Assembly: GCA_002224055.1 (NCBI GenBank)
Contig: AZLU01000101.1
Span: 79,668-143,667 of the forward strand
DNA: 64,000 nucleotides
Direction of reading: 5' to 3'
DNA from: Pezizomycotina sp. ARF18
Lineage: Eukaryota; Ascomycota
Notes under the pieces: generated by a model
Seen by the model: only the letters and a program-made list of their open reading frames with translations
The model's database searches: none
Told to the model about the DNA's origin: nothing
Translations under genes and position numbers: made by a program
Part shown: one piece after another, positions 21,938 to 34,190 of the stretch
Numbering within the stretch: position 1 is the first letter of the stretch
Layout: each line of letters opens with the position of its first letter

Positions 21938-23399
21938 TGCACTTGTTTATGCGCCGACAGAAGCGGGCAAAGGACGGAAGCAGAGGCTGTATATTTTAGG
22001 GGCTGGAAACGGAGAAGTTCTACGATCACGATGACCTCGCCGGATCGAATCGAATCTACCTTTTTAGCAACTCCTCGCAAAACGTTCTCGGACTTGGATC
22101 GACGACGTTCCCTCCGCCCGCGCGGCGAGATATCACCGTTGTCGGCAGACGAGAGGCCGAGATCGAAGTCTGAGCGCCAGAAGAAAGCCAGGAAGTCGGG
22201 TCATTGTGTGGTTGGTTTTGGTGGGAAGCAGACACATGCGTTTTATTCTGTAGTCTCACCAAGTTGTTCACATGAAGTTGCTTAATTAATTCAAGTTTAT
22301 TCCTCAATGCACTTCGCAATGCCGCCAAAATTGGCCCCCCCGCCTTGCTTTATAAAATCTATCTCTGTCGGCCACCTAAATAATATTCTGAATACTTGAG
22401 AACGGTGAAAAAATACTTCACGATGCATTTTTTTTCGACTTCTATTACGCCGGGAATTTGAATCTCCAATCTGTATCATGTATACTTTACTCCCACGTAT
22501 AGCCTGGAGTGCCTAGTGGATTGGCCTATGTGCCACATACGGCAAGATTTTGACTCGCTCTCTTGCTAAGCCTTTCCTTTTGCTAGCCTTAAATTTTGGA
22601 GTAGAGTGTATTCTAACCTTCTCCGCATCATAGAAGTATTAAAGTTTTGTTCTTTTTTGTAACCTACTTACATCGCTGTTCTCACCTGGAATATTCTGCC
22701 TTACTTCCGTTCAGGCTATAGTAATCATTAGACAACCAGATCCCCCTTTGGCTGCCACCACGAACAGGACGCACGTTTGAATGACGATAAGATTACACGA
22801 TAAGACGAAGAAACCTGCCTCGGTTCTCTCGTGGGGGCTGGATAAACGGGAATATCGGACGGAAGGCACAGGTAACCGTACCTATTATACTGCCTTGACG
22901 CTCGTACCTCTCCTCTACGATATGGTCTTCGAGGCGGCTGTGCGTAACTTTAACTTTATATCTGTAGCGTGGTTTCTAGGCTGTTTGGGCACGTTTATCA
23001 ATCAGAGTTTTCTTTTGTTTGACGCTATATTGATGGCATATTTGTATATATATGTATGTATAGCGGAATTTAAGGTTATTAGCGTCGTGGCGTTGAGAAA
23101 TCCTAGAAACCTTTGGACGGGGGACTCACATACAAGGAGCCTTTTATTTCGCTGCAGGAAACCAGACGGTCTGGGAACTTTAATATCTCTGGAGATCTGT
23201 CTATATAAGTGTCGTCCTCCTGTCTCCGAATTCTGTAACACGGTCCTTCTTTCTTAACATATCTGCTCTCACTTTTTCTGTCTACTGCAGTACCAGATAA
23301 CAACTTGACCATCGCGTTTCCTTAGTTTTAATCCACCGTACGAATATTCACGCTTACCTATCCTCAGCCTAGCCAGTAGTACGAAAAACTTCAGCAACC
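21938..23399. other. Stretch without supported gene upstream of the Kre9-like gene
   Basis: An open frame of 158 codons at 22781-23257 (+) includes a hydrophobic region but is Cys- and Tyr-rich without clear bias or family. It may be leader or intron sequence of the following gene. Nothing else is recognised. Confidence 0.35.
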
Positions 23400-24099
23400 A
23401 TGTTCTCCATGACCACCCTCCTCTCAAACTTCCTCCTCCTCGCATCCCCCTTCGTCTCCGCCTACACCCAACCGTCGGCCCCGTCCCCGTCGGCAACCCC
23501 TTCACCTTCCTCTCCCACCCCATGATCATAATCGCCGGCCAAACCTACGACGTAACCTGGAACGTAACCTCCAACCCCCCCGGCACAGTAACGCTCCTCC
23601 TCTCGAGGGTCCCACGCCCACGCAACTACACGTCGTCTACCCCATCGCCGAAAAGATCCCCAATAACGGACTGTTCCGCTGGACCCCGTCTACGGCACTT
23701 AACTCTACCGGACCGACGTTCCCGGAGGATACGGGTTGCAGCTCGTCGTCGATGCGGACGGGAGTTATCAGTATACTGCGTTCTTCGGGATCGATAATCC
23801 GGAGCAGGACGCTGCGAAGTTCAAGAGCGAGTCGGCGACGAAGGCTACCGCGGGCGGTGCTAGCGTTGTGACCGGCGCGGTTAGTACTACGGCTCCCGCT
23901 CCTGCTGGGACTAGCACTAGTGCTGCTGCGGTTGTGGGACTACTTCGACGAGTACGGTTGCGGGTAATAATGCTACGGCTACGGCTACGACGGGCCAGCC
24001 TGCTCCGCCTACGAGAATCCCGAGCGGTGCAGGAGCAGTTAAGGGTGCTTCCGCGTTCGGAGCCGTTGTTGCTGTTGCTGTTATGTCGTTGATGCTGTA
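23400..24099 (+). CDS. Kre9/KNH-domain GPI-anchored surface protein, frame-disrupted
   Basis: ATG 23400 begins a signal peptide (MFSMTTLLSNFLLLASPFVSA). The mature part opens YTQP and contains the Ig-like Ser-Thr-rich (Kre9/KNH) domain: MIIAGQTYDVTWNVTSNPPG near 23520-23590, then LNSTGPTFPED and GLQLVVDADGSYQYTAFFGI near 23695-23795. A low-complexity Ala/Thr/Ser stalk follows. The C-terminus is a hydrophobic GPI signal, AFGAVVAVAVMSLML, ending at 24099. Domain family and anchor imply a cell-wall or plasma-membrane surface protein. Frames change about four times (near 23480, 23605, 23700, 23945), all by small indels. The exact ligand or polysaccharide partner is not predictable. Confidence 0.8.
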
Positions 24100-25614
24100 G
24101 ATTTGTGATTTTTTTTTTGTTTATTTCCCCATTGTACTTCTCACGAACAACATTACGATAACTGCCGAAAAATTCAGAAAGCTCGCTCTGCTTTCCGCTC
24201 TAGCGATAAAAGGTCTACTGTTATTATCCTGTAGTTTCTTTCTTTTCTCTCGCCGATTTCACTTGTGATGCTGGCACTTATTTTGCACCTGTCTGAAGAT
24301 AGTCGTTTAAACATTATAGAGTAATGTAGTAGTAGTACTAATTAACAGTAATTAAAGAATGAATACAGTGGCGTTCGTTGTGGCGCTTTTTGATTCACAA
24401 TATCATCACGCTTTCTAGCAAAGGTTCCTCTCTGAAAAAAGGCCTTCCTTCAAGTCTGGAGTTGATTCTCCATCAACTAAGTAGCAAAACTTCCTGTCAT
24501 TCCCTAAATTCCAGACTCTCATCAATAAAGCCTAGACCGTCGGTAAGTTTGCGTTTCATCCTCTGCTCGGCATGTTTAACGGCCCGAGAACCGAACCACA
24601 CGCGACGACCTCGCCTGAACCATAATGCTTAAACCGGGTTTGGTGGCAAAAATGGTCTGACATCGCAAACGAGCACCTGGAGCCGGCGGGAAAGCCGGGC
24701 AATTTGTAAACCTGTTTAGAACAGGGCCATTAGTATAGGCGTACTACTCTATCTGAAATTGGGATATGATATCACAAATATCGTTTTGCGCTAAGTACGG
24801 TATCAGTATCAAAGGCCGACTTGAAGAAGAGAAAAACTTTTATATTTAATTGTTATCAGGTTTTGTGGAGATTAAGGAATTTTGGCTGATTAATTAACAA
24901 TAGTGTGCTCCACTGGTTTTATCAATCGTATGATAATATAATCCAATTCTCTGTCTCTCGCTTCCAGACTCTCCTGAAGTAGATTGAAGCTTTTTAAGAG
25001 AGAGAGTTCCTCGATCTGCTGGAAGCCCTTCAATTTTCAAACCCATACTAGTACAACAAAAGCTTAGCCATCCCTTGTCATTCGATTGACATCTATGTGG
25101 GGCCCAATTCAAGATTGTATTAACATGGTTCAAGTAGTGGAGATAGTGGAGACGAAGAGAATTGGGTTTCGGTCTGCTAGACTTTGGTTGAGATATTCGG
25201 GAAACGAATGTTGCCATGTCCGCATGAGTGTTTAACATGAGACAGGCTTGCAAGAAGCGACACAATCGGGATATACCGAGACCTCCCAGACTTTAGAGAG
25301 GATGGGACGGGCTTTTGGCAAGTGGTAACGGACTAATTCAATTTATCTGAATTGCGATATTGCAATTCGTCCACGTGAAACAACGGTGTGGTTCAGGCAA
25401 ATATATTGCGAAGAACAATTCTCCACGATCCATGACATTAGGCTTCAATCGAGAAGCTTTCCTCTCCAGTCTTCCGCAGAACACGGTTAAACCTTCCCGT
25501 ACTTTTATCACGAAATCCAAGGTGTTTCTGTCCGTTCCAAGCGTAAATCAGAAACAAATAACCCGCGGAACCGTTCTGACTCGAGAGTCCTATGTAAGGC
25601 ACCCGCTGGTCTCT
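24100..25614. other. Intergenic stretch
   Basis: The Kre9-like 3' region is followed by mixed DNA. A 123-codon open frame at 24894-25265 (minus) has no recognisable motif. I see no RNA gene. Confidence 0.4.
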
Positions 25615-26128
25615 GTATATATTCTGATTGACTCGGCTGCGGGATTTGCAGCTGCAAATAAAATGTTTTAAAAGTTTGCAAAGTGCAGGTGAATCATATA
25701 CTAATTCGCAGGCGAGCCATTTACTCATTAAATAAAAGTAATGCAAGTGCGCTAGATAAAGAACGTTTGTATAGCTCACCTGCAAAATAACGCAGCCGAG
25801 CTATCTATACATGATTTACGAATTTTTATTGAAAAATCCTAAATAAACTTTTCAACGAGTCTCATATACTTGATTTTTGGTCGAATTTTACAAAAAATTA
25901 TATGAAAAGGTAGCTAAAGGCTAGCTTTATTATTATACTTATATAAAAATACTAACAAAACTTATCCATAGGTTGTGTTATTATGTAATGATATTTAAAA
26001 TAATTTATTGTAATTTTTCTTATATGGCTCGTCTACAATTTCGTTAGCAGTGGTATATGTCTCAGCTGCAAGCCAGATAGCCGTCTGCAGCTGCAAATCG
26101 GCGCCGCTGAGTCAATCAGAACATATAC
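25615..26128. mobile_element. Second TIR element (MITE-like), about 514 bp
   Basis: The ends are imperfect inverted repeats of about 45 bp: GTATATATTCTGATTGACTC at 25615 and its near-complement ending at 26128, with both arms running into GATTTGCAGCTGCA. The palindrome TTGCAGCTGCAA occurs near the left end, and further CAGCTGCAA copies near the right. The interior is AT-rich and non-coding. The TA at the outer edge could be part of the terminus or a target duplication, so the exact boundary is uncertain. No relation to the 21263 element is visible. Confidence 0.65.
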
Positions 26129-26626
26129 GGCCTAGTGGCAAACAAAAACCTGAGACCTCTGAAACCGGGGCAATTAGCGAACTATATTCAGATTATCCTA
26201 CCAGAAGCTATTAAAAATTTTTAAATTTTTTTTTTGTGATACGTTATGGATGGACAGGTTCATTTGGAGTCTACGTCCTAAATACAATTTGCAAACCCGG
26301 AGAAATGGTTCCAACGACATGCAGCGGGACGAGGACAGGGACAGGGACAGAAGGCCATGATAACGATATGATTATAGCGTTGCTATGTATTCAGATCCGG
26401 AATATACCGAGTACTAGCATTCTACCTTGAGTTCGACTAGGAACTGCGAGATATAAAAGGACAGGGACCGAGCTGGATACCGAAGAAGAAACTCCTCTTG
26501 TCATTGTACAAGGATACTTTGATTCATCGACCGTTAATAGCTCTACTATTATTCTAGATATCACATATTGACACCAACCTCCCATAAACCAGCTCCATTC
26601 ACTCTACACAAGAAGCGCAGTACATA
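26129..26626. other. Promoter region of the 26627 gene
   Basis: A short repeat of the GGGACAGG type occurs near 26333-26348. A TATA motif follows at 26452. No gene is seen. Confidence 0.4.
26452..26459 (+). promoter_or_regulatory. TATA box of the intact rhodopsin-like gene
   Basis: TATAAAAG lies 175 bp before the start codon at 26627, a common distance in filamentous fungi. Confidence 0.5.
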
Positions 26627-27856
26627 ATGGGCGACTGGGCGGGTAAACAGTACATGGTAAAAAAACACTCCATACCAATCAACCGCTATCAAACAAGTAT
26701 CGTATTACTAACCTTCACACCATAATTCCTTCTAGATCTGGCTATGGTCCCTCTTTGGCATTTCCACCTTCTTCGTTATCGCGCGGCTCTATGTGCAGTT
26801 CCGCTTCCGCTACCGCCCCTGGCGCGAAACCTTCGTCGTAACAGCGTGGGTACTAAACCTCGGAACCTGCATTTGCAACTCCATCATGAACGACGTGGGA
26901 TACTTCGAGGATTCCTACTGGGCTCGCCCGGAAAGATTGGGCCCCATAGCGAACTACGTGCAGGTTTACACGTGGATGATATCCATGTTCGCGTGCAAGT
27001 TCACGTTGCTGTTGTTTTTTGGGGATCTGGTTCCTAGGCACCTGTTTCACAAGACGTGGTGGTTTATGCTGGGTGTTTGGGTCTTTTGCGGTATTGGGCT
27101 GGCTTATCACGTAGGTTTCCGTTGATAATGCCTTGAACACAAATAGGGTATTCTTTGCTGATGTGACGTAGGTATTGAGCCTGTTATTGGATTGCTTCCC
27201 GTTCGACCTTAACTGGGCCGCAGCCAACGCGAGCTGCAACTTCTCCGCGCCGGTAGTTCTGACCTCTTTATCCTTCCATTTCGTTACCGACCTCCTTGGT
27301 ATTTATGATCCCCCCCCCTCTCACTGCCTTCTTTGTTCTTTTTTCCCTTACTTTTTATAAAACTAAAAAGCTAACAACATCGGTAGTATACGCCGTTCCC
27401 TTCCTCCTTCTTCACAATCTCATAACCCTCTCCTGGCACGCCAAAGCCGGCGCTCTCGTTATGTCCGCGCTCGGCCTGTTCAACGTGATCGCAGCTGGCC
27501 TGCAGGTCGCATTCTATGCTGAAATCTTCAACGACGGCGGGCGGGTTATCACCCTTGCGAGTTCGCAGTGGCTGTTCGTGGCACAACCGAGTACTTGTAT
27601 CATGATCATCTGCGCGCCCCATTGTAGGAGGCTGTGGAGGGGTACTAGCGATGATGCGATGAAGAGGGAGAAGGAGGAGAGGGAGAGGCATGAAGCTTTG
27701 GGGAGAGCGGGGGATCTAGAATCTGTGAAAACGGAGGAGCCGGTTGTTGTGCTGAGGGGTGACAGCGTTAGTAGCGCTAGTGGTGAGCACGAGGGTGGTA
27801 GCGGCGCAGTTAGTGAGAAGAAACTGGAGGCTATTATTGGGAGCCGGAGTCTGTAA
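26627..27856 (+). CDS. Rhodopsin-like fungal 7TM protein, intact, four exons
   Basis: Exons 26627-26656, 26736-27110, 27172-27298 and 27387-27856 join in frame to give 333 residues. Introns have GT..AG borders and branch sites TTACTAACC (26705), CTGAT (near 27158) and GCTAACAAC (27370). The protein starts MGDWAGKQYM, then IWLWSLFGISTFFVIARLYV (TM1), an RPWRETFVVTAW segment (TM2) and YTWMISMFACKFTLLLFF (TM3). It continues with WWFMLGVWVFCGIGLAYHV (TM4), the loop DLNWAAANASCNF, DLLVYAVPFLLLHNLI (TM5), then TM6-7 and a charged tail with KREKEERERHEALG, ending at 27856. The DLNW..C loop and helix order fit fungal rhodopsin-like/PTH11-related proteins. A receptor role is possible; the ligand is unknown. 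It is the only long multi-exon gene here without frame defects. Confidence 0.88.
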
Positions 27857-28918
27857 TCACCGCTAGAGAAGGATATATTTGTGTTTGAGGACGATGATTA
27901 CGCTTTCTTTACAAGTAATATTCCATACTCTGCGAGTTTTTGCTTGCGCTCGTGATATGTATATACAGTTTTTTCTTTGCCTTTTTGAAGTCCATCAATT
28001 CAATAAGTTCACTCTCGCTTCAAGTTGAAGTTCCTAGATCGTACAACTACAAGATTTCCAATTCTATCAAGTGTAGGTTATCGTCCAAGAATACAAATTA
28101 TATCGCAAATGCATGCATGGACCTCGTGTACTTATAGTAGCCACGCGATGGATATGTACAGTAGACACGATACTTATTAAGGGACAGCAGCCTACGAAAT
28201 ACCGTAGGAATATTCCGCGACCCTAGTATGACGAAGCGCAGAGTATTGCTAGTCGACATCATCGATACTCACCTGCGTAGATTGTTTCACCGGCCCTCCA
28301 CGATATTTCGATCTCTGGCTCTCCCGGCGAACGCGGTCCTTTTCCACCGCCTGAAAACACGCTCTATCTGCTGCTGCCTTCGAAAGCGTCTTTTACCAAG
28401 GCTGTCTTAAGGTCAACAGTGTCACTACTACCGTCTGCCAGTCTCTGATTCTTATCGCGCTTGTGTACTTCACTGCCCGTTCCCATGAGATTGCGGTATG
28501 TTTCTCGAAGGTTTGGTCCTTCTTGGAATTTTTGAAGTCATAATGAATCCGATAGAGGGGTCCGCCAAGAGGCGTCTGCCCACACCTGACGCGCTCCATA
28601 TGCTGAGGGAAGACATCCCAGCGTTTTCTAAAGGGTGTTAACAATATCCCTGCCGCCTTCTTAATCTCTCTAGCCAGCGGCGCTTCCATCATTCCGGTTC
28701 AGGAAATCTGTTAAGCTCTACGTTGGGTCGAGCCACAAGCTCAAACGCACACAGATCTTCTGGCCGATATATACGATACACTGACAACAGGAACACCGAT
28801 GTCGGCTCTGTCGGTATCTCAACCAAACTTTCTGGGAGATAGCCATCGGTCTTGTGACTTTCATATGGTTATATCCGTCTTGTTCGGTGTGATGCTTCTT
28901 CGTTGCATTCATACAAAC
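27857..28918. other. Stretch without supported gene
   Basis: An open frame at 28393-28692 (minus) has no recognised motif but lies downstream of the NLR-like remnant on the same strand and could be its eroded 3' part. Nothing else is supported. Confidence 0.35.
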
Positions 28919-29560
28919 TTAATAGATCTCGTCATCTCTCAATCCCGACGGTTGACTCTGAATGAAAGAGGCAAAGCGACATTGAAAGAACAAAGAGATT
29001 AAAGATCGTAGTTTTCTCGACAGATGAAAAGTATTGTTCTGATCCTGCAAATCAAGAACATGATACATCCAGTTTTCGAAGGCGTAATCGAGAAACGCAA
29101 AGTCTCCACCCACGATCAGCGTTTTTAGGTGGTCGGTGGATAAGCTCGGCTTGATACTGTCCATACAAAGATACCTTAAGCATAGCTTGGCGAGCGTTTC
29201 ATGTATCTGAACTTTTTCTCGGTGTTCGGACGCTCTGAACCCAATACCGTATCGACCTTGAGCAGATATCTGGTACAAAGGCGCAGTATGGTTCGTTATC
29301 TCACTGTGTTTAGATTTGGGTAGAACGAAGGAACCATGCTCTAAACTAGAATATAGGAGGCGATGACTTGCTCATGAATAGCTATAGAGAGGTGCACCAA
29401 GGCGGCCTCATTGGAGCGAACTTCTATAAGACTCCCACATAGAGCACCTAGCTCCAGAGATAAGGTTCGTTGGACGGAAGATTCCGGTTCCACGTTGTCG
29501 ATCATGATGGCCTGCTTTATTTCCGCTTCTCGTAGAGTTCGCTTCGACAGGGTAACAGCT
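28919..29560 (-). pseudogene. Fragment of NACHT/NLR-type (STAND) protein, C-terminal arm
   Basis: On the minus strand one piece (about 29560-29340) gives REAEIKQAIMIDNVEPES, then LSLELGALCGSLIEVRSNEA and ALVHLS. This is the helical arm that follows the NACHT NTPase in many fungal NLR-like proteins (pattern ...DLCGSLVEV...LVHLSVKEFL). A second piece (29278-28919) gives HETLAKLCLRYLCMD, SIKPSLSTDHLK and GGDFAFLDYAFENWMYHVL, the next conserved block of the same proteins. Stops and frame changes separate the pieces. No P-loop NACHT core or N-terminal effector domain is visible upstream, so this is a truncated relic. Family assignment rests on motif memory and is moderate. Confidence 0.55.
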
Positions 29561-30574
29561 TCAATATTCGCTTAGCGCGCTTTTTACGTGGCTTGGCGGT
29601 CATGCGCTCAAGCGCTCTCGTTGCTACCATTGGTGAAAGTAAGGCAATGCGCTGGCCCATCGCCTACGCTTGTTTCAAAATCTGGATGAGGGCTCACGCT
29701 TCTTCTAATCCTTGAGGTAGATTGTGAATAGGTAGCATCTACCTGCTGTCTAGAAGTTTATCTAGAGCCGCTAGTCAGGTTGAAGTGACCTATAGAATTA
29801 CATCAATACTTGCGAGGGTCTTGGGTGAGATGGGGATGAAGGTCATGGAGTGGTACGATACCTTTAGTAAAATGCGATAACGCCCTAGAATTGAAAGAGC
29901 GATTCTCAGCACTCAATAAAATTCCATAGGAGGACTCCGGCCACGAACCTATATAATGGCGAGATAGTTGTGCAGCTGCAAGAAAACCTTGACGACCTCG
30001 AAGGCTTCCTGCATTCCGACATTGCCATCGTTTTTCGACGAACGTGTTGGATGCTGGTTTAAGAATTTGTTTGGGTGGCATGTAGAAATTGCTCTCAGGA
30101 TACTGGACATCCGCGGCTTTACGAGGGGACTCTAAGTGCTTGGACTTCTAGAAGCACTCAGACGACCACACCCTTTCGACGGCAGCAACCCGTCGGCGAC
30201 TTTCCCCTATCGGACTTCACGTCTGCAGAGATTTACTCGGGGCAGGGTAAGATTCGGCTAGCCGACCAATCATAAGTCCCCCAATCTTATCGAGCATTCT
30301 TGTAACTCTTGTTAGACGCTTGCAGGACACGAGCTCGTAACCTTAGGTGCCTTGAGGCCCAAGAACGGAAGCTGATTGTAAGGGATTTCGATTCTTGATT
30401 TGGCCGTTCCCAATTTCTTTCCTTCTTTCTTTTTTTTTTTGCCTCCTTGTAAAAAGGAACAGAAAACCCTCGTTACTTGCGTGCTCAGGCTATGCTTGTT
30501 TGTAAAACTCTCCTATTCCTCTTTAACCATCTTCCAACAGTTAATATCTTATAGCGCCCTCCACGGATCCAGCG
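29561..30574. other. Stretch without supported gene
   Basis: A 92-codon open frame at 29803-30081 (minus) could be a further eroded part of the NLR-like gene, but I see no motif. Near 30428 there is a short T run. Confidence 0.3.
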
Positions 30575-33500
30575 ATGGTGTTTTCTAAATGGCTATCGTT
30601 CACCAGCCCCGTCTCCTGCGTCCTCAAGTTCCAAAAGAGTGGCAGCAGATGGCTTCCAAGAGAAAAATCGGAAGAAAAAGGGGGGAGAAACCGGAGGCTA
30701 AGTCCTTACAAGCGAATTCGAGGCCATGACGATGGCGCGACCGCGCCAGGCAATAGGAGATGCAAAGCCTGTGTGTTATTGACTGGTGATGCAAGATCGG
30801 AATCAGCGACCGCCCATGCGCAAGGATCTATATCTTCAAATACAGTAAGACTCGAAAGATTACCTACCGGCCATAAGAAGAAGACTTCCACGGTTGAGAC
30901 CACTCCGGCCGCGCTGAAGACGAATGCTATGAAGCAGGAGCCGAGGGACATTGTCATGTTAGATGCTGATAGTGCTGAAACCGAAATACCTGAAGATCGC
31001 GACACTTGTATTGGCTCGGTAGCTTAATTCTTTTAGCGATATTGAAACCTTATAGTCGGCTGAGAAACTGTAGATCGGGTGCTTGTCAGTAGCTGGAAAG
31101 GCTTTGCGCCGCTGAAGAAAAACAGCAAGTTGCTTCTCCAGCCCTTCGGACGCCAAGGATTCAACATATTTATCAAAAATGCATATATCGGCCGCCTTCA
31201 GACAGAAGCTGCAAAAAGGTTCACTCTGGCCAATGCTCACGATACGATAAAACCGATACTTACATATCCGGACTACCACTGGAAGATAAATTGCTGCCAA
31301 TCCTGCTTGACCTTTACGTTCTAGGGAAGAACGTCGAGCGCATAGGGGACACTTTGTCTAAGCTGGAATTGTTTCTTCAGGATGGTCCACCCAACCAAAG
31401 GAAATTAGCGTATGCTGATCCGCACAGCCTAAATCTAACGGCAGAAGAGAAAAACCGATTGGGACTCAAAAATTACGACGATGGCAACAACGAGTTTCAA
31501 GTCGAGAACATTCAGCAACAGGACGATAAACTCAACAGAATATTCGGTTCTGAAACGATACCGTTAGGGTTCATAGAAGAATCGCTCACCACGATTAGCC
31601 CACGGATCACCACCGTGACTCATCTCATGCAGTATGTAATCCTTTGTGGTTTGGTAAAGCGGTTTTAAATGCCAGCATCATTGACTTCGAGGAAGCACCT
31701 AGGAATCAGAGAGAAGCTCTTGCCTTTATGACGCTTAAGGCACGCCGATTCTCTCGGATGTGACTTTGCCTTCAAGCTTATGGGGCAAATCTGGTCCGAC
31801 GATGGATCTATTGCGTGAGTTGATTCTCAACATAAGATACTTTTGCAAACTTCCTCGATCGCTGACAATACAGTTACGTAAATAAAATTGACGCTGCGTT
31901 CCCCGATTTACCCGCAGTTTAATTCTGGTCGATGAGATGGGATTGGGGTTGGGTAAAATCTCTCTGTATTGTCTCTTATCACGACTTCCCTGGACGACGA
32001 GGGATAAATCTGAAGCACAACCAACACTAGTCGTGACGCCCAAGTCGACCTTAGCTTCATGGGAACATGAATACATAAGTGCATAATGCTCCAAGCAGAA
32101 CGAAACTCTCCCTCCTTTGAACCGTATACTAACAAACATTAGACATTCGAAGGGGCTGAACAATTTCCTATACATGTACAAGCAAAAGACCGTTAGACCC
32201 AAAGTTCAACTTATACGATACGCTAATTATAACTACCTATGGAATTATCGGATGTAAAGAAAGTAATGGACACCTGACGAAATTCAAATGACGCAGAATC
32301 GTTTTTAGACGAAGCCCACACGATTCGCAAACGAAAAACAAGCAAACAATAAAACTCAAGGCCTCCTTACAAAAAGGTGGTGCCTTACTGGTGCACCTAT
32401 TCAAAACGAGATAGACGATTATGGATCACTCCTACAGTTCTTGCAAGTCATGCCTATTCATACTAAAGACGATTTCAGAAGCACATGATCAAGCCGCTCA
32501 AGACGGTTGACGGATAAGCACTGAAGAAGTTAAAGACTGTCGTTACAGCGACGACTCTCCGGAGGACCAAAAAGATTGCATTGACCTCCGTCCTACCGCC
32601 TCGCGATGATAAATTGCAGAAGCGTAACTTCAACGATCAAGAGCGAAAATTATACGATCTTCTCAGCATACGTGCTGCCCACCTTGTCGACCAAGCTCTC
32701 CGACAGACGTCTAACACGAAGGAGAAAATCCGGCATCGACCAGGATGATAACGCAAACTTATTCTCTGCCTCCGCCAAGTATGTAATGATGGATCAGTTT
32801 TATTACCGGTTTCGCTTCTGGAAAGCTTAGAGCCGTTCGAACGCTCCGATCCTTCTACCGCTGAGAATATCTGCCGATTTGCGTTTAATTATCATCTAGG
32901 ACGAAATTTCGACCGACGGTAGCCAAGCGGATATGAATGACGCTTCCAGTCCCTTGCCCTCGAGCCATGCACTCCGGCGAACTCGAACCTTCGGGGATGT
33001 GAACACAGTGGAGCCCTCGACTAAAGCGACAACCCTCCTGAAAAATCTTCAAGACTGCCAGGAGGCAAAGAGGTAATACTATTGCTGATTCCCGAGGGTC
33101 GCCATACTTCGCCGCTAACGTTCTAGATTAGCGTTGTGTTCACCTGCTGGACTAAAATGCCTGACCTTGTAGCTGCTGCTATGAGGGACTGAAACCTTGC
33201 ATTTGAGCGACTAGGCGGCACAATGTCACACAGCGAGCGCAAAACACGATTGGCGAACTTCCGAAAAAACCAAAACATTAGCGTTCTACTCGCAACAGTG
33301 GCAGTGAAAGTATCGGGTATGTAGCCTCCAGCTAACCTATTTCTACAGGATGTTGAGGAAATCAGTAGCTCGCACGTCTTGCCTTGACCGACGCTCTGTC
33401 TAATCACGCAGAATCGATCTAACAGTTGCCTCTCGAATCCATATGCTGGAACCGCAATTTAATTCCATGACAGAAGAACAGGCTCTGGCCCGCGTTCATC

Positions 33501-33905
33501 GCATTGGACAGACGAAGCCGTAGTAACTCTGAGATATATCATCGGAAACTCTTATGAAGAAGTATGTTCTGCATATTTATCTGTTGCTCTTTGACGGACT
33601 TATATACTTGAACCTCAGTTCAATCCTATGGAGGAAGAGCAGGCTTTAGCGCGGGTTCACCGAATAGGGCAATCAAGGCCAGTCGTCACGGTACGATATG
33701 TCATGTCGGAGTCGTACGAAGAGGTAAGCTCCCGTTGAACGATTTTTCGTCTTCGTCATCCTTTGGCTCACATATTTACCATTAATTAGAGAATATTATC
33801 GCTCCAAAGCAAAAAAAGAAAACTTGCCGATATGTGCAGCGGTCGCGCGGCGTGGGCAATGTTAAATCGACAAGAGAACACCTGGAGGTGAGAAAACACG
33901 CCCCT
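30575..33905 (+). pseudogene. Decayed SNF2/RAD16-type helicase (HLTF-like)
   Basis: The N-terminal part (30575-31668) is hydrophilic and includes YIGRLQTEAAKRFTLANAHD and LLPILLDLYVLGKNVERIGD, typical of the HIRAN-like N-region of fungal SNF2 proteins. Helicase blocks follow: DEMGLGLGKISL (31932; motif I disrupted), PTLVVTPKSTLASWEHE (32012), DEAH (32308-32319, motif II), CLTGAPIQNE (32381, motif III), TATTLRRTKK (32548) and LRQVCNDG (32774). Next come PSTKATTLLKNLQ (33018), ERLGGTMS (33208) and ARVHRIGQ (33488, motif VI). A second, diverged motif-VI block follows at 33620-33725. In-frame stops at 32515-32517 and 32746-32751, damage to motif I and frame changes show a true pseudogene. An active copy would be a nuclear DNA-dependent ATPase. 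Confidence 0.8.
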
Positions 33906-34053
33906 TGTAAAATGTGAAGAATCTTCTTCTCTGATTTACCATGGTACTAACTTTCAACTGTAAAAAAGGATCTCCGAGATGTGCTTAGATAACCACGGAT
34001 TTGGGAGATGGTGGAAGGACTGCAAGAAGTTCGAGGATTGGTTATATGTAAGA

Positions 34054-34190
34054 CGCGAGCTTCATTTGCCTCAACTGAAGAACAAGTAGTAAAGAATGTC
34101 GCGAACTTCATTTGCCTCAACTAAAGAACAAGTAGTAAGAATGTCGCGAGCTTCATTTGCCTCAACTAAAGAACAAGTAGTAAAGAATGT
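34054..34190. repeat. Three tandem 45-46 bp repeats
   Basis: Three copies start at 34054, 34100 and 34145 with CGCGAGCTTCATTTGCC. They differ only at one or two positions and by one base in length (AAAG versus AAG). The near-identity suggests a recent local duplication. The repeat lies just 3' of the SNF2 relic. Confidence 0.85.

Noticed and set aside
22781-23257. 158-codon open frame with hydrophobic stretch
   Set aside because: No family match and poor codon use; may be leader or intron DNA before the Kre9-like gene.
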